Source: Parcubacteria group bacterium GW2011_GWC2_42_12
Lineage (GTDB): Bacteria > Patescibacteriota > Patescibacteriia > Patescibacteriales > GWC2-42-12
Assembly (NCBI GenBank): GCA_000997945.1
Contig: LCCP01000001.1
Span: 1-43,623 of the forward strand
DNA: 43,623 nt
Reading direction: 5' to 3'
Part shown: positions 14,287 to 26,200 of the stretch, in pieces
How positions within the stretch are numbered: the first letter of the stretch is position 1
How the letters are laid out: each line of letters opens with the position of its first letter
Notes under the pieces: model-generated
Database searches by the model: none
Seen by the model: the letters and a program-made list of their open reading frames with translations, nothing else
Told to the model about the DNA's origin: nothing
Translations under genes and position numbers: made by a program

Positions 14287-15396
14287 TTAATAATTTATTT
14301 TTGATCTAATAGCTATGCTTTCTATAACGCCGACTAACATCAAACTGGAAACCAGGCCGCTGCCGCCATAACTTAAGAAAGGCAAAGAAATTCCCACAAC
14401 CGGCAAGATGCCCAGGTTCATACCAATATTAATAAACATTTCAATAAAAATCAAGCTCAGGGAGCCCAAAATAAAAAAAATGCCAAAGTCATTATTAACT
14501 CTTTTTAGGTGATAGAGGCAGCGATAAAAAAATATACCAAAAAACAATAAAATTAGCAAGACCCCGGAAAACCCGAGCTCTTCGGCCACCACGGCGAAAA
14601 TAAAATCCGTCTGGGCTTCGGGCAGAAATTTCAACTGTGATTGCGAGCCAAAACCCAAACCGCGGCCGATTAAACCGCCGGCGCCAACGGCAATAATCGC
14701 CTGCGAGACATTATAGCCTTGATTCAAAGGATTAAAGGAAGGATTTAGAAAAGTCACGATTCGCTCTTTTTGATAATCCTGCAAGGCGAAATACCAGGCG
14801 CCGGAAAAAACTACAGCCAGAATCAAGCCGATAATCAAAAAATATTTTCTGTTAAAACCGATTAAAACAATCAGGGACAGCCAGGTTAAAAATAAAATAA
14901 AAGCCGAGCCGAAATCGGGTTGAGCTAAGACTAAAATGATGAACAATAAAACGCCGCTACCGGAAATCAACAAGCGCTTGAATTCTTCGGTTTTAGGCGA
15001 AGCCGAGGAAAAATATTTTGCCAAAAACAAAACTAAAATAAATTTTATGAATTCCACCGGCTGAAGATTAAAACCGGCCAAACTATACCAACCCTTAGTG
15101 CCGCGGATAGTTTGCCCAAAAAATAAAACCCCAATTAATAAAACCAGTCCCAAAACATAAAGATGCTTGCTATAGCTTCTTAAGCTATGATAATCCGAAC
15201 CGGCTAATAAAAAAAGCAGTATCACGCCTAAAATAACAAAAACAATCTGTTTCTTAAAATTTAATAAATCCAGTTGTGAGCTGCCAAGCGCCACGCTATA
15301 AATTTCCGCCAAACCGAAACAAACCAATAGAATAACAGCGGTAAAAAGAATCCAATCAAAATTTTTGAAGTAGAGTATTAGCTTGTTGAACATCAA
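14287..15396 (-). CDS. rodA: RodA/FtsW family peptidoglycan polymerase
   Basis: 369 aa with about ten membrane helices. SEDS family signatures: RGTKGWYSLAGFNLQPVE, SQAIIAVGAGGLIGRGLGFG and FIFAVVAEELGFSG, then LPVVGISLPFLSYGGSG near the C-terminus. SEDS proteins polymerise glycan strands from lipid II together with a class B PBP. The NLQPVEF motif and the short length suit RodA better than FtsW, but the two cannot be separated safely from sequence alone. Neighbours are rplY downstream and an unknown membrane protein upstream. Confidence 0.88.
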   Translation of the reverse strand: MMFNKLILYFKNFDWILFTAVILLVCFGLAEIYSVALGSSQLDLLNFKKQIVFVILGVILLFLLAGSDYHSLRSYSKHLYVLGLVLLIGVLFFGQTIRGTKGWYSLAGFNLQPVEFIKFILVLFLAKYFSSASPKTEEFKRLLISGSGVLLFIILVLAQPDFGSAFILFLTWLSLIVLIGFNRKYFLIIGLILAVVFSGAWYFALQDYQKERIVTFLNPSFNPLNQGYNVSQAIIAVGAGGLIGRGLGFGSQSQLKFLPEAQTDFIFAVVAEELGFSGVLLILLFFGIFFYRCLYHLKRVNNDFGIFFILGSLSLIFIEMFINIGMNLGILPVVGISLPFLSYGGSGLVSSLMLVGVIESIAIRSKINY

Positions 15397-15401
15397 TCTA
15401 A

Positions 15402-15512
15402 ATTACCAATGACAAATGTCAAATCAATGTCAAATGACAAATTTTAAATATGCTTTTGACATTTAGGTTTGAAATTCTATTTGTCATTAGAAATTGGTCA
15501 TTTGTCATTTTA
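15402..15512. repeat. AT-rich intergenic repeat (ATGACAAATGTCAAAT type)
   Basis: Several copies of CAAATGACAAAT and TTTGTCATTT in both orientations fill the gap; no gene seen. Confidence 0.7.
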
Positions 15513-15514
15513 AG

Positions 15515-16483
15515 TTACTTCTCCTGCCCGACTCCGCCTTCATACTTAATGTAAATATCATCTTTCATGATATTAATCTCCGGAACTATTTCCACTCTAT
15601 CAACCTGGCCGATATCGCCAGGCCAGCTCAATTCCACAAATCTTTTCTGTCCGGACATGAAATCATTTAAAATATAATGGTTGATATTGGCCAGTTCTCC
15701 GCTCCTGAAAAGCAAAATAGTAAAACCGGTTTCCCAAAAATTAAAAGCCGTATTATTAATCGCGTTAAAACTCAACTGATTTAAATTTAATTTCTCGGAC
15801 AAGGGGCTCAAGCCGGCCGGCGTAAATTTTATATCGGCGCTAGAAATAGCCAAATGTTTTTTATAGTAATCATGCCAATCCGGAATTTTATGCGGACTAA
15901 TCCTCTGCCACTTAATATTTTCCATCACTAGCGCCGCGGACGGCGGCGGGGAGTCAAAATCCTGGGCCAGGGCAAAAAGATATTTCGGTTCCAGGGGCAA
16001 AATATAACTATGTTTTTTCTCCGTTTGACGCCCTTCGGCTATAAAATAGTAATCAAATTCCACCCACCAGGCCGGATTGTCATTCCTAATTTGGGCGTAA
16101 AGATCATATTTTTTATCAGTTGATCTAAGAACTCCGACCGGGCTAACAACCAATTCTCTAGCGCTAATCTGCAAAATATAATTATGTCCAATATTATTAA
16201 TTTCCACCAATTGCTTGGCCAACAACTGATCTTCGGCCATGCCGCGGGCAAGGTAATAGGCAAAGCCGTAAATAGTATAAGTCCAAGAAACCGCGGCCGT
16301 TAAAATCAAAAAACCGTATAAAATCCTTCTTAATAATTGCTTATGTTCAACATACCATAAGCCGGCTTCCAATTGCTTAGTCGTAATGCCTTCTGGCCCG
16401 GTATAATTTCTAGTTGCGGCCTCTAATTTATTTCCTCTGTCTTTTTCTCCGCCGGCTGGCTGATTATTTTGCATGTTATTCAT
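15515..16483 (-). CDS. Uncharacterised single-pass membrane protein
   Basis: 322 aa. A polar N-terminus (~50 residues) precedes one membrane helix (about residues 54-78, ILYGFLILTAAVSWTYTIYGF), leaving a ~240-residue outer part. This part is rich in aromatic residues and beta-like, with DNPAWWVEFDYYF, a motif pair around KYLFALAQDF and a C-terminal ELSWPGDIGQVDRVEIVPEIN. I recognise no named family; similar lone proteins occur in CPR genomes near cell-wall genes. Its place upstream of the RodA/FtsW gene suggests an envelope role but this is only context. The start is well placed after 16500. Confidence 0.7.
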   Translation of the reverse strand: MNNMQNNQPAGGEKDRGNKLEAATRNYTGPEGITTKQLEAGLWYVEHKQLLRRILYGFLILTAAVSWTYTIYGFAYYLARGMAEDQLLAKQLVEINNIGHNYILQISARELVVSPVGVLRSTDKKYDLYAQIRNDNPAWWVEFDYYFIAEGRQTEKKHSYILPLEPKYLFALAQDFDSPPPSAALVMENIKWQRISPHKIPDWHDYYKKHLAISSADIKFTPAGLSPLSEKLNLNQLSFNAINNTAFNFWETGFTILLFRSGELANINHYILNDFMSGQKRFVELSWPGDIGQVDRVEIVPEINIMKDDIYIKYEGGVGQEK

Positions 16484-16549
16484 GCCTTTATTTTAACATA
16501 AACAAACCTTTTACACCAAATTGCGTTAAATATTTATCTATTTCCCCTC

Positions 16550-16578
16550 TTGTCAGTTACCCTTTTTTTTGCTAAAAT
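16550..16578 (+). promoter_or_regulatory. Promoter of gyrB
   Basis: TTGTCA (16550-16555), 17-base spacer, TAAAAT (16573-16578). It leaves a leader of about 110 bases before the gyrB ATG, in which AAGCC-(9 nt)-GGCTT followed by GATTTTT forms a small hairpin that could be an attenuator. Confidence 0.75.
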
Positions 16579-16630
16579 TAAGGTATGAAAATAAGCCCAA
16601 AATGTCGGCTTGATTTTTATGTTTAAGTAG

Positions 16631-18754
<2,124 letters not shown>

Positions 18755-18763
18755 TTTTTACAC

Positions 18764-18800
18764 ATAAAAAACAGCCCCAATTTGTGGAGCCGTCTTTTTA
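18764..18800. terminator. Probable terminator between gyrB and thrS
   Basis: AAAAAACAGCCCC-AATTTGT-GGAGCCGTCTTTTT: an imperfect hairpin with A-run and T-run on either side, between convergent genes, so it could serve both strands. Confidence 0.5.
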
Positions 18801-18808
18801 TTTTAAAT

Positions 18809-20632
18809 CTACTTTCTAGTCTTTATCTTATCCGTCACTTCTGCAATAAATTCTTTCTTACCAATTTCACGCGTTTGCTTCTCTCCCCTATCTCTAACCG
18901 CTAACTTAGCTTGTCCTGAGCCTGCCGAAGGGTCAGAGTTCATCTCCCGATCGCCGACCACTAGCATATACGGCACTTTCTCGCCCACGGCTTTTCTAAT
19001 TTTATTGCCCACGGTTTCGTCCGTCTCGTCAACTTCCACTCTGATATTATTCTCTTTAAACTCAGCCGAGAGCTTACGACAGAATTTCACGTGAGTCGCG
19101 CCCACGGAAACTATTTTCACTTGCACTGGCGCGAGCCAAACCGGAAACGCGCCGGCATAATGTTCAATGAGAAATGCCATGGTTCTTTCAAAGCAGCCGA
19201 TAGAAGAGCGATGGATAACAATCGGCTCATTTTCTTTTCCGTCTCTATCAACATACTTCATAGCAAATCTTTTTGGCATAACAAAATCATATTGCACGGT
19301 AAAAGCGGTCTCTTCCTGGCCGTTTATTTTCTTCATCTGCACATCAATTTTCGGCCCGTAAAAGGCCGCTTCTCCCTCGGCTTCAAAATAAGGCGCCCCG
19401 ATTTTTTTCAAAGTATTTCTTAAAACACCTTCGGCGTTGTCCCAGGCCACGTCATCTTTATAATATTTTTTATCATCATGCCTATCCCCTAAAGACAGCC
19501 GATAGCGATAATCTTTAATCTTCTCTAGACCGAATATTTTATTGGAATAATCTATCAAATCTAAAACATTTTTTATTTCAGTTTCGGCCTGGTCTTTAGC
19601 GCAAATAATATGAGCATCGGCCAGGCAAAACATTCTTACGCGCGTCAGACCGGACAGTTCCCCGCTTTTTTCATACCTAAACTGAGGTGAAATTTCGGCT
19701 AGCCGTACCGGCAATTCTTTATAGCTTCTGGGTCGGGAATTATAAAGTTCAAAATGATGAGGGCAGGTCATCGGCCTTAAAATCAATTCTTCTTCGTCCA
19801 CTTTCATGATCGGATACATCGTATCTTTATAATAAGGATAGTGGCCGGATTTTTTAAATAATTCCACTTTGGCGAGTGATGGTGTTATCACATGCTGGTA
19901 ACCTCTTTTAGTTTCTTCTTCTAAAACATATTTTTCCAACTCTTTTCTAATTACCGTGCCTTTGGGCGTGAGCAAGGGCAATCCCTTGCCGACAATTTCT
20001 GAAAAAACAAATAAATCCAGGTCTTTGCCTAATTTTCTATGATCCCGCTTCTCGGCTTCGGCCATCATTTTCACGTAATTCTCCAACTCTTGTATGGTTA
20101 AAAACGCCAAGCCATAAATCCTTACGAGCATTTTATTTTTCTCGCTGCCGCGCCAATAAGCGCCGGCCAGCTTATCCAGTTTCCAACTGCCATTTTGCAC
20201 TTGGCCGCTTGATTTTAGATGCGGACCGCGGCATAAATCTTCAAACTCGCCTAATTTATAATAACTCACTACTTTTTCTCCCTCTTTTTTCAAATCTTTC
20301 ACCAGCTCCAGTTTGTAAGCTTGTCCGCTCTTTTTCTCACGCGCCAAAGCTTTAGCTACCGGCAATTCAAATCTTTCAAACGGCAGATTGGCTTTAATAA
20401 TTTTCTTCATCTCTTCCTCAATCCTCGCCAGATCGTTTTCACTAATTCGTTCTGTTCGTTCTTTATTCGCTTTCTTCGTGTTTTCTTCAAAGTCCAAATC
20501 ATAGTAAAAACCATTGTCCACGGCCGGGCCGATAGCGAATTTCACTTTCGGAAACAATTTTAAAACCGCCGCGGCCAGGACGTGCGACAAAGAATGCCGC
20601 GTCATTTCTAATTTGTCATTTTTTTCTGGCAT
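18809..20632 (-). CDS. thrS: Threonyl-tRNA synthetase (no TGS domain)
   Basis: 607 aa. It starts directly at the SAD editing-like domain (HSLSHVLAAAV and DLCRGPHL supply the HxxxH and CxxxH ligands), so the N-terminal TGS domain of the usual ~640-aa form is absent. The class II core follows: motif 2 in FRYEKSGELSGLTRVRMF, motif 3 in SSIGCFERTMAFLIEHY, with the zinc Cys in MTCPHHFELY. The C-terminal anticodon-binding domain contains an in-frame repeat (DPSAGSGQAK). It charges tRNA-Thr. A T-box leader lies upstream of the acetyltransferase gene that precedes it on the same strand with only 21 bases between them, so both are probably under threonine-tRNA control. Confidence 0.97.
   Translation of the reverse strand: MPEKNDKLEMTRHSLSHVLAAAVLKLFPKVKFAIGPAVDNGFYYDLDFEENTKKANKERTERISENDLARIEEEMKKIIKANLPFERFELPVAKALAREKKSGQAYKLELVKDLKKEGEKVVSYYKLGEFEDLCRGPHLKSSGQVQNGSWKLDKLAGAYWRGSEKNKMLVRIYGLAFLTIQELENYVKMMAEAEKRDHRKLGKDLDLFVFSEIVGKGLPLLTPKGTVIRKELEKYVLEEETKRGYQHVITPSLAKVELFKKSGHYPYYKDTMYPIMKVDEEELILRPMTCPHHFELYNSRPRSYKELPVRLAEISPQFRYEKSGELSGLTRVRMFCLADAHIICAKDQAETEIKNVLDLIDYSNKIFGLEKIKDYRYRLSLGDRHDDKKYYKDDVAWDNAEGVLRNTLKKIGAPYFEAEGEAAFYGPKIDVQMKKINGQEETAFTVQYDFVMPKRFAMKYVDRDGKENEPIVIHRSSIGCFERTMAFLIEHYAGAFPVWLAPVQVKIVSVGATHVKFCRKLSAEFKENNIRVEVDETDETVGNKIRKAVGEKVPYMLVVGDREMNSDPSAGSGQAKLAVRDRGEKQTREIGKKEFIAEVTDKIKTRK
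18910..18934. repeat. Repeat-derived insert in thrS
   Basis: Codes DPSAGSGQAK in the C-terminal domain. The DNA (CTGAGCCTGCCGAAGGGTC core) is a widespread intergenic repeat of CPR genomes; a relative is at 29449-29471 (CCGAGCTTGCCGAGGG). Confidence 0.65.
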
Positions 20633-20653
20633 ATGTTTTATTTATCCTCGCGC

Positions 20654-21208
20654 CTAGGCGCGGGGATTTAATTTATTATAATCATCTTTTGTTATACTCA
20701 TGATAATCTCATCAATAAATTTCCCATTTTTCTTTATCGCTTGCCTTTTTATGCCTTCAACTCTAAAACCGCACTTTTCATAGCATCTCTGACCTCTGGG
20801 GCTAAATTTAAAAACACCTAATTCTATTCTATTTAATTTAAGTTTGCCAAAACAATATTTTAAAACCGTTTTTAAAACATCCGTGCCTAAACCCTGACCC
20901 CAGTAACTTTTATCACCAATAAAAATTCCCCACATGGCTTTGAAATGTTTCTTACTATCAATATCATGAAGTCCTGTAGTACCTATATGTCCGCCGTCCT
21001 GCGTATAGATTGACCAATTCATTTTAGCTTTGTGGCCTAAAAATTGCTTGATTATCTTTTTCTCCTTCTCTAAAGTCAAACCTCGGCCGTCAATGATCAA
21101 GAATTTATTAACTTGGCCGTCTTTAATCCAGCGCAGGTAATGAGCCGCTTCTTTTATATTGATCGGCCGCAAAATAACTTTCTCGCCTTTTAAAATTGGC
21201 GCTTTCAT
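20654..21208 (-). CDS. GNAT N-acetyltransferase (RimJ/RimL-like)
   Basis: 184 aa. Starts LKGEKVILRPINIKEAAHYLRW, the usual RimJ/RimL opening. Acetyl-CoA site around GIFIGDKSYWGQGLGTDVLK (about residues 95-115), then LNRIELGVFKFSPRGQRCYEKCGF, typical of the family. It transfers acetyl groups to an amine of a protein, peptide or small molecule; the substrate cannot be read from sequence. It lies between the T-box leader and thrS, so it is expected to be induced along with thrS when threonyl-tRNA is low, which is unusual for this family. Confidence 0.9.
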   Translation of the reverse strand: MKAPILKGEKVILRPINIKEAAHYLRWIKDGQVNKFLIIDGRGLTLEKEKKIIKQFLGHKAKMNWSIYTQDGGHIGTTGLHDIDSKKHFKAMWGIFIGDKSYWGQGLGTDVLKTVLKYCFGKLKLNRIELGVFKFSPRGQRCYEKCGFRVEGIKRQAIKKNGKFIDEIIMSITKDDYNKLNPRA

Positions 21209-21230
21209 ATATTATTGGCTATAATTATGT

Positions 21231-21347
21231 AGGCGATGGTGAGGTTAGTTGTTTTTCAAGCGAGGACTGCTTGACCCAGCTCCAGTTTCTTAAATTGGGG
21301 CTGGGGAGTTCCGCAGCGCAGAAAAACAACTAACCTCACCATCGCCT
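21231..21347. repeat. Foldback element, GCGAGGACTG family (copy C)
   Basis: Perfect 27-bp arms (AGGCGATGGTGAGGTTAGTT...). The interior has CAAGCGAGGACTGCTTGA (21258-21275) and GTTCCGCAGCGCAG, and between them the CCCAGCTCCAGTTT / AAATTGGGGCTGGG hairpin (21275-21305). It lies between the T-box terminator and the acetyltransferase start. Confidence 0.9.
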
Positions 21348-21361
21348 TATTGCCTGGCTCT

Positions 21362-21718
21362 ATTTTAAAGCCCCGTCTCGGCGCATTACAAAATAATGCA
21401 CCGGGACGGGGCTTTACTTACCTCGTGGTTCCACCCAGTTTCCCAGCTCCAGTTTCTTAAACTGGGGCTGGACGCTCAATAAAATTCGGCTTAGCCCCGC
21501 ATATACGGGGTCCCGCTACCCGCAGGACTATATTTGGTAATATAGCAATCGCCTTAGTAACAATAATAGATTGTGCCAGTTAGTCTATTAAGTCTTGGCT
21601 AAATTTGTTTATTTTTGAAGCGAGGACTGACCGGCCGGCACATAAAGAATTTCATCCGCAGCGAAAAAATAAATAAATTTAGCCAAGACTACGGCAATTA
21701 ACTAGCACAATTCATTAA
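21362..21718 (-). promoter_or_regulatory. T-box riboswitch leader of the acetyltransferase-thrS unit
   Basis: On the minus strand GGGTGGAACCACGAG (about 21422-21437) matches the T-box antiterminator core (GGGTGGNACCGCG). It is followed by a GC-rich terminator (AAAGCCCCGTC / GACGGGGCTTT, 21366-21416). The 5' part forms a very long Stem I: TTGTGC / GCACAA and TAGTTA / TAACTG at the base, an asymmetric internal loop that should be the specifier loop, then GTCTTGGC / GCCAAGAC continuing into foldback copy D. An ACU (Thr) triplet lies near the loop, but the specifier cannot be fixed by eye. Uncharged tRNA would stabilise the antiterminator. The leader also holds a CCCAGCTCCAGTTT hairpin (21442-21471). 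Confidence 0.82.
21591..21690. repeat. Foldback element, GCGAGGACTG family (copy D), inside T-box Stem I
   Basis: Near-perfect arms (AGTCTTGGCTAAATTTGTTT...). The interior has GAAGCGAGGACTGACCGG (21617-21634) and ATCCGCAGCGAAAAAA, almost the same as copy B. Its arms form the upper Stem I of the T-box. The arm sequence TTGGCTAA.. resembles that of copy A. Confidence 0.88.
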
Positions 21719-21753
21719 CAATATTATATTTTAATCAAACCAAAATGTCAATC

Positions 21754-23079
21754 TTATTTTTTAATCACAATCTCAATCCGGTCAACCAGATTCGGCATCT
21801 TTTTTATAAATGAGGGGAAAAATTTTATTTCATAACCGGCCACTTCGGGCAGACTCTTTAAATAAACGTTAACCTGCTCTAAGTTTAAACCGGCTAAATT
21901 ATTTTTTTTAATAATCCCGGCGCTATTTTTTAGCGTCACTTTAGCGGCAAAATTAACATTAACCGATGCCGTGCCTTGCTTTAAATCAACCTCACCAAAA
22001 CTATAACTCATGTCCGGCCGGCTTAACTCCAAAATCTCTCTGTCATCGGCGAGGGAAACGGACAACTTCTGCTCGGCTTGCCGAAAAACGTCATTATCCT
22101 TAAAAGCCACCACCGTCACCAGGGTTTTCATTTTAATGGTAAACTTTTCTCTTTCTTCGCCAACCTTGCCCTGGACTTCCTGATTGATTGAATTATTATC
22201 CACTTGCAAAATTGATTGGTCATATTCGGCATAGGCATAAGCAATTTCCTTTTTGGCATTAGCCAAGAGGCCATTCTTTAATTCGCTAACCGCGTTATCA
22301 ATATCGCTCTGTTTTATAGTGTACTTTATTTTTTCACTATATTTCATCGGCTCTTGGCTCTGAGCGTAAATCTTATCCTGAATGCCGGCCCAAAGGCCGG
22401 GAATGGTAAACTGGCTCGGACCGATGGCCATACTGGCGCTTGGCTCATCGGCATAAACCGCGACTTCCACTTGACCGCCAGCCGGAACATTAACGGTGTT
22501 CTTCAATCTAAAAAGTTTATTATCCTGACTAAGCAACCGAGTGGTCGCCACTAGCGGCTGATTTTTCAAGTAATTATTTATAATCGTAACTTTACCGCTT
22601 ACTTCCTCGCCTAAAACTTCTTTGCCGCTTGAGGTGAAAGTACGCGCTTGTTCCACCGGCACCTGTCTAACTACGCCTTGAATCTCGCCCTGGCTCATAT
22701 CTTGATTATTATCTTTATCAACTATCCCCAGACTCAAACTATCAGTAATTTTTTCTTGAGTCGGTATAATAACCAAAGTAACTTTAGCCAAGCCAAAATA
22801 TAGGACGGCCGCAACCAAGACGATGGTCAAAGCGATAAAACTAAAAGCAAACTTGCGATAAATATTTTTGGCTTCACCCTTTTTTACATTTGGCGAACTT
22901 TCCTCAACTTTAAGTTTTGACTTGGGCATGACTGATCTTATATTCAAATTATCTTTTGCTTTAAAAATCGATTTATCCGCCTTGGTGAAATTTTTCGCTG
23001 TCTTCCTCGGCATTTTCTTTTTAGGTTTTGGCAAATCTTCTTGTTCTTGAATTGAAGTTAAGAAATTTGTTTCTGGCAT
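21754..23079 (-). CDS. Baseplate-J-like single-pass membrane protein
   Basis: 441 aa from the ATG at 23079 (MPETNFLTSIQEQ). A basic, Lys/Pro-rich N-terminus of ~75 residues is followed by one membrane helix (FAFSFIALTIVLVAAVLYFGLA) and a long outer domain. The segment VPAGGQVEVAVYADEPSASM, then GPSQFTIPGLWAGIQDKIYAQS, is the pattern of CPR proteins annotated as baseplate J/gp47-like. These have no proven role; contractile-system and surface functions have been suggested. The C-terminal half (~TLVTVVAFKDNDVF onward) looks beta-rich. It stands alone on its transcript, downstream of dnaE. Confidence 0.72.
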   Translation of the reverse strand: MPETNFLTSIQEQEDLPKPKKKMPRKTAKNFTKADKSIFKAKDNLNIRSVMPKSKLKVEESSPNVKKGEAKNIYRKFAFSFIALTIVLVAAVLYFGLAKVTLVIIPTQEKITDSLSLGIVDKDNNQDMSQGEIQGVVRQVPVEQARTFTSSGKEVLGEEVSGKVTIINNYLKNQPLVATTRLLSQDNKLFRLKNTVNVPAGGQVEVAVYADEPSASMAIGPSQFTIPGLWAGIQDKIYAQSQEPMKYSEKIKYTIKQSDIDNAVSELKNGLLANAKKEIAYAYAEYDQSILQVDNNSINQEVQGKVGEEREKFTIKMKTLVTVVAFKDNDVFRQAEQKLSVSLADDREILELSRPDMSYSFGEVDLKQGTASVNVNFAAKVTLKNSAGIIKKNNLAGLNLEQVNVYLKSLPEVAGYEIKFFPSFIKKMPNLVDRIEIVIKK

Positions 23080-23091
23080 ATATTTTCCTCG

Positions 23092-23195
23092 CAACCTGCC
23101 TACCGGTAGGCAGGCTCACGACTCGCAACTCGCAACTGACTAAGAGTTGAAAGGTTTGAGCTATGAGTTATGAGCTATGAGTTATGAGATTTATT
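23092..23195. repeat. Composite intergenic repeats before the baseplate-J-like gene
   Basis: CAACCTGCCTACCGGTAGGCAGGCTC, then CGACTCGCAACTCGCAACTG, then GAGCTATGAGTTATGAGCTATGAG in tandem. Related words are found inside prmC (TGCGAGCCGCGAGTTGCAAG). Confidence 0.75.
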
Positions 23196-23229
23196 ATACC
23201 AAATTTTCATCTTGCCGTCTAATATTAAA

Positions 23230-26200
23230 CTATTTTAAAATTTTATCTATCTCTTCAATTAAACCCTGGCCGTAATTAATCTTAAAATCGGTTTCCACCA
23301 AATTAATGGCGCCGCCGGAATTTAATCTAAAAAACACTTTTTTATCCCCACCATTCTTAGTCAAAACTTCTTTTATCTTAGATAAAATTTCCGGCTTAAC
23401 ACTTGATTCTAAACTTATGAATAATTTATCATCTCTGTAAATCAAACATTGGGAGGCCGGCCTCGCTGCAACCACTGGCGCGGATTTAGCAGAACTAATT
23501 GTGCTTTTGGCGGCCCGTGGATAGAATTTGTTTGTTCCATCTCCGCCGCCATTGGTTCTAAAACCGGAACCTAGAGCCGATGGCTTAGCCGTTGCCACAA
23601 ATTTATTGACGATTTCAACCGTGGTTAGAGAGGTTAACTCAATAATTTTATTGCAAAGTAATTTTAACTCCTGATCTTTATCTGATAATTTGCCTTGGCA
23701 AAGCACCACCTTGCCTTCCTGCCAAATTAAATTATTTTCTTTTAAGAGACTGGGGAAAACTAAAATCTCCAGACTACCGGTCAAATCTTCGAGTCTAACA
23801 AATAGCATTGGTTCGGCGGAGCGGGTCATAATTTTTTTTATTTTGGTTATCACCCCGCCTAAAGTAACTTGATAATCGTTTAAATGGCCAGCTAACTCGG
23901 TCGCCTTAAGAACCGCTGAATTTAAAATACTCTGATAGTCAGAAAAAGGATGATCGCTGATATAGAGGCCTAACAAATCTTTTTCCCAGGCCAGTTTTTC
24001 GGCTCTCGTCGCCGCCGGCGCTGGCGCCAGCTTAAGCTGGCGTTTAAAATTCAAACTCGGAGTATCCATAAACAAGCTGGCTTGGTTATTATTTTTCGCT
24101 TTGGCAACTTCATGGTTAAACTCCAAAATATTTTCCATGTTGCCAAGGAGCTGGCCGCGTTCGCCAAAATTATCCAAACCGCCGCTTTTAATCAAACTCT
24201 CTAAAGATTTTTTATTTAAATCTTTATCGCAAATTCTTCCCAACAAATCAGTGATATTTTCGTAAGGCCCGTTCTGCTTGCGTTCTTTAATTATCTCCTC
24301 GGCAATATGGTCGCCGATATTTTTTATGGCTTTAAGACCAAAGCGGATAGTTTTAGGAACTTCGTCTTGACTAACCGTCAAGTTTTTTTCCGTGCCGCTC
24401 GTCACCACGGTAAAAGATTCGTATGATTGATTAATGTCCGGCGGCATAACTTCTATGCCCATATGGCGGCATTCATCAATTTCAATGGCAATGCGATCGG
24501 TATTCTCTTGATCGGCGGTTAGAAGCGCGGCCATAAATTCGGTCGGCCAGCGCGCTTTTAAGTAGGCGGTTTGATAACCAATCAAAGCATAACAGGCGGC
24601 GTGGCTCCGATTAAAGCCATAACCGGCAAACGGCTCAATAAAAGCAAAAATCTTCTCCGCCTGCTGACTGGCAATTCCGTTCTTCACGCAACCGTCAATA
24701 AATTTTTCTTTTTGTTCGGCTAGCAGTTTAGCTATTTTTTTGCCCATGGCCTTTCTTAAAACATCAGCTTCGGCCATAGTGAATCCGGCCAGATCTCGGA
24801 CAATCTGCATAACTTGCTCTTGATAAATTGCCACACCGTAAGTTTTACTTAAAATGGGCTCAAGCTTAGAATGAAGATACTTGGGTTTCTTCCGACCCTG
24901 CTTGCCGTTAATATAGTCAGGAATCCACTCCATGGGACCGGGCCGGTATAAAGCTACCATGGCGATAATGTCTTCAAACTCCGTGGGTTTTAATTCGCGT
25001 AAGTACCGCTTCATGCCGCTAGATTCAAACTGGAAAACGCCGGTAGTTTCGCCGCTTTGAAATAATTTATAGGCCAAAGAGTCATCTTGCGGAATCTTAT
25101 CAATGTCAATTATCAAACCCCGAGTATTCTTTATAATTTTTATGGCCGATTCAATAATCGTTAAATTTTTTAAACCCAAAAAATCCATTTTTAAAAGTCC
25201 TAGGTCTTCAACCGGGTGCATGGAGAACTGCGAGACGATAGTGCGATCCGACGAAGAAGCGTATTGCAGCGGCACATACTCGGTTAGGGCATCCTTGGTA
25301 ATAATCACCGCGCAAGCGTGCGTTGAAGCGTGGCGCGCCACGCCCTCTAATTTTTTCGCGTAATCAATTACCCGCCGGACTGCCTCGTCATTCCGATAAA
25401 GCTCTCTTAGCTCGCTAACTTCGTCCACCGCTTGGCTGATTTTAGAAAATATGGGAATCATCTTGGCTAATTTATCACAAAGCTCATAAGGATAATTAAG
25501 CACTCGGCCGACATCGCGAACGGCCGCTCGCGCCGCCATGGTGCCGAAAGTAATGATTTGCGCCACATGGTCTTTACCGTATTTGGCTTCCACGTAGCGG
25601 ATAACTTCGTCCCGTCTAACATCAGCAAAATCCATGTCAATATCAGGCATGGAAATTCTGTCCGGATTTAAAAACCGTTCAAACAGTAAATCATATTTGA
25701 GCGGATCAATATTAGTGATGTTCAATAAATAGGAAACCAGCGATCCGGCGGCCGAACCCCGGCCTGGTCCGACCACGATTTTATTTTGCTTAGCCCAGTT
25801 GACGAAATCGGCAACAATTAAAAAATAGGATGTCCAGCCCATTTTATTAATTACCCCTAATTCATAATCCATTCTCTCTTTGATCTTTGGTTCAATCTGA
25901 TCATAATTCTTACCAAAACGGAAAATCAAACCTTGACGGCAAAGATTGGTCAAATAAGCTTCAATTTCCTGGCCGCCTGGTACGGTAAAGCATGGCAGCT
26001 GGATCTTGCCTAATTCTATTTCTAAATTGCATTGCTCGGCGATCCTCTCCGTATTGGCTAGGGCTTCGGGCGTATCTTTAAATGCTTCGGCCATTTCTTT
26101 AACCGGCCGGAAAGAATAATCGCCGCCCAGCATGGTCAGCCGGTCTCGATCTTCTTTTTTCTTTTTTGTTTGCAAGCAAAGCAAGACATCCTGCGATTCA

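Noticed and set aside
21231-21260. Fluoride riboswitch (GGCGATGGTG start)
   Set aside because: The GGCGATGGTG word is part of a perfect foldback arm, and the other crcB-motif parts are absent.
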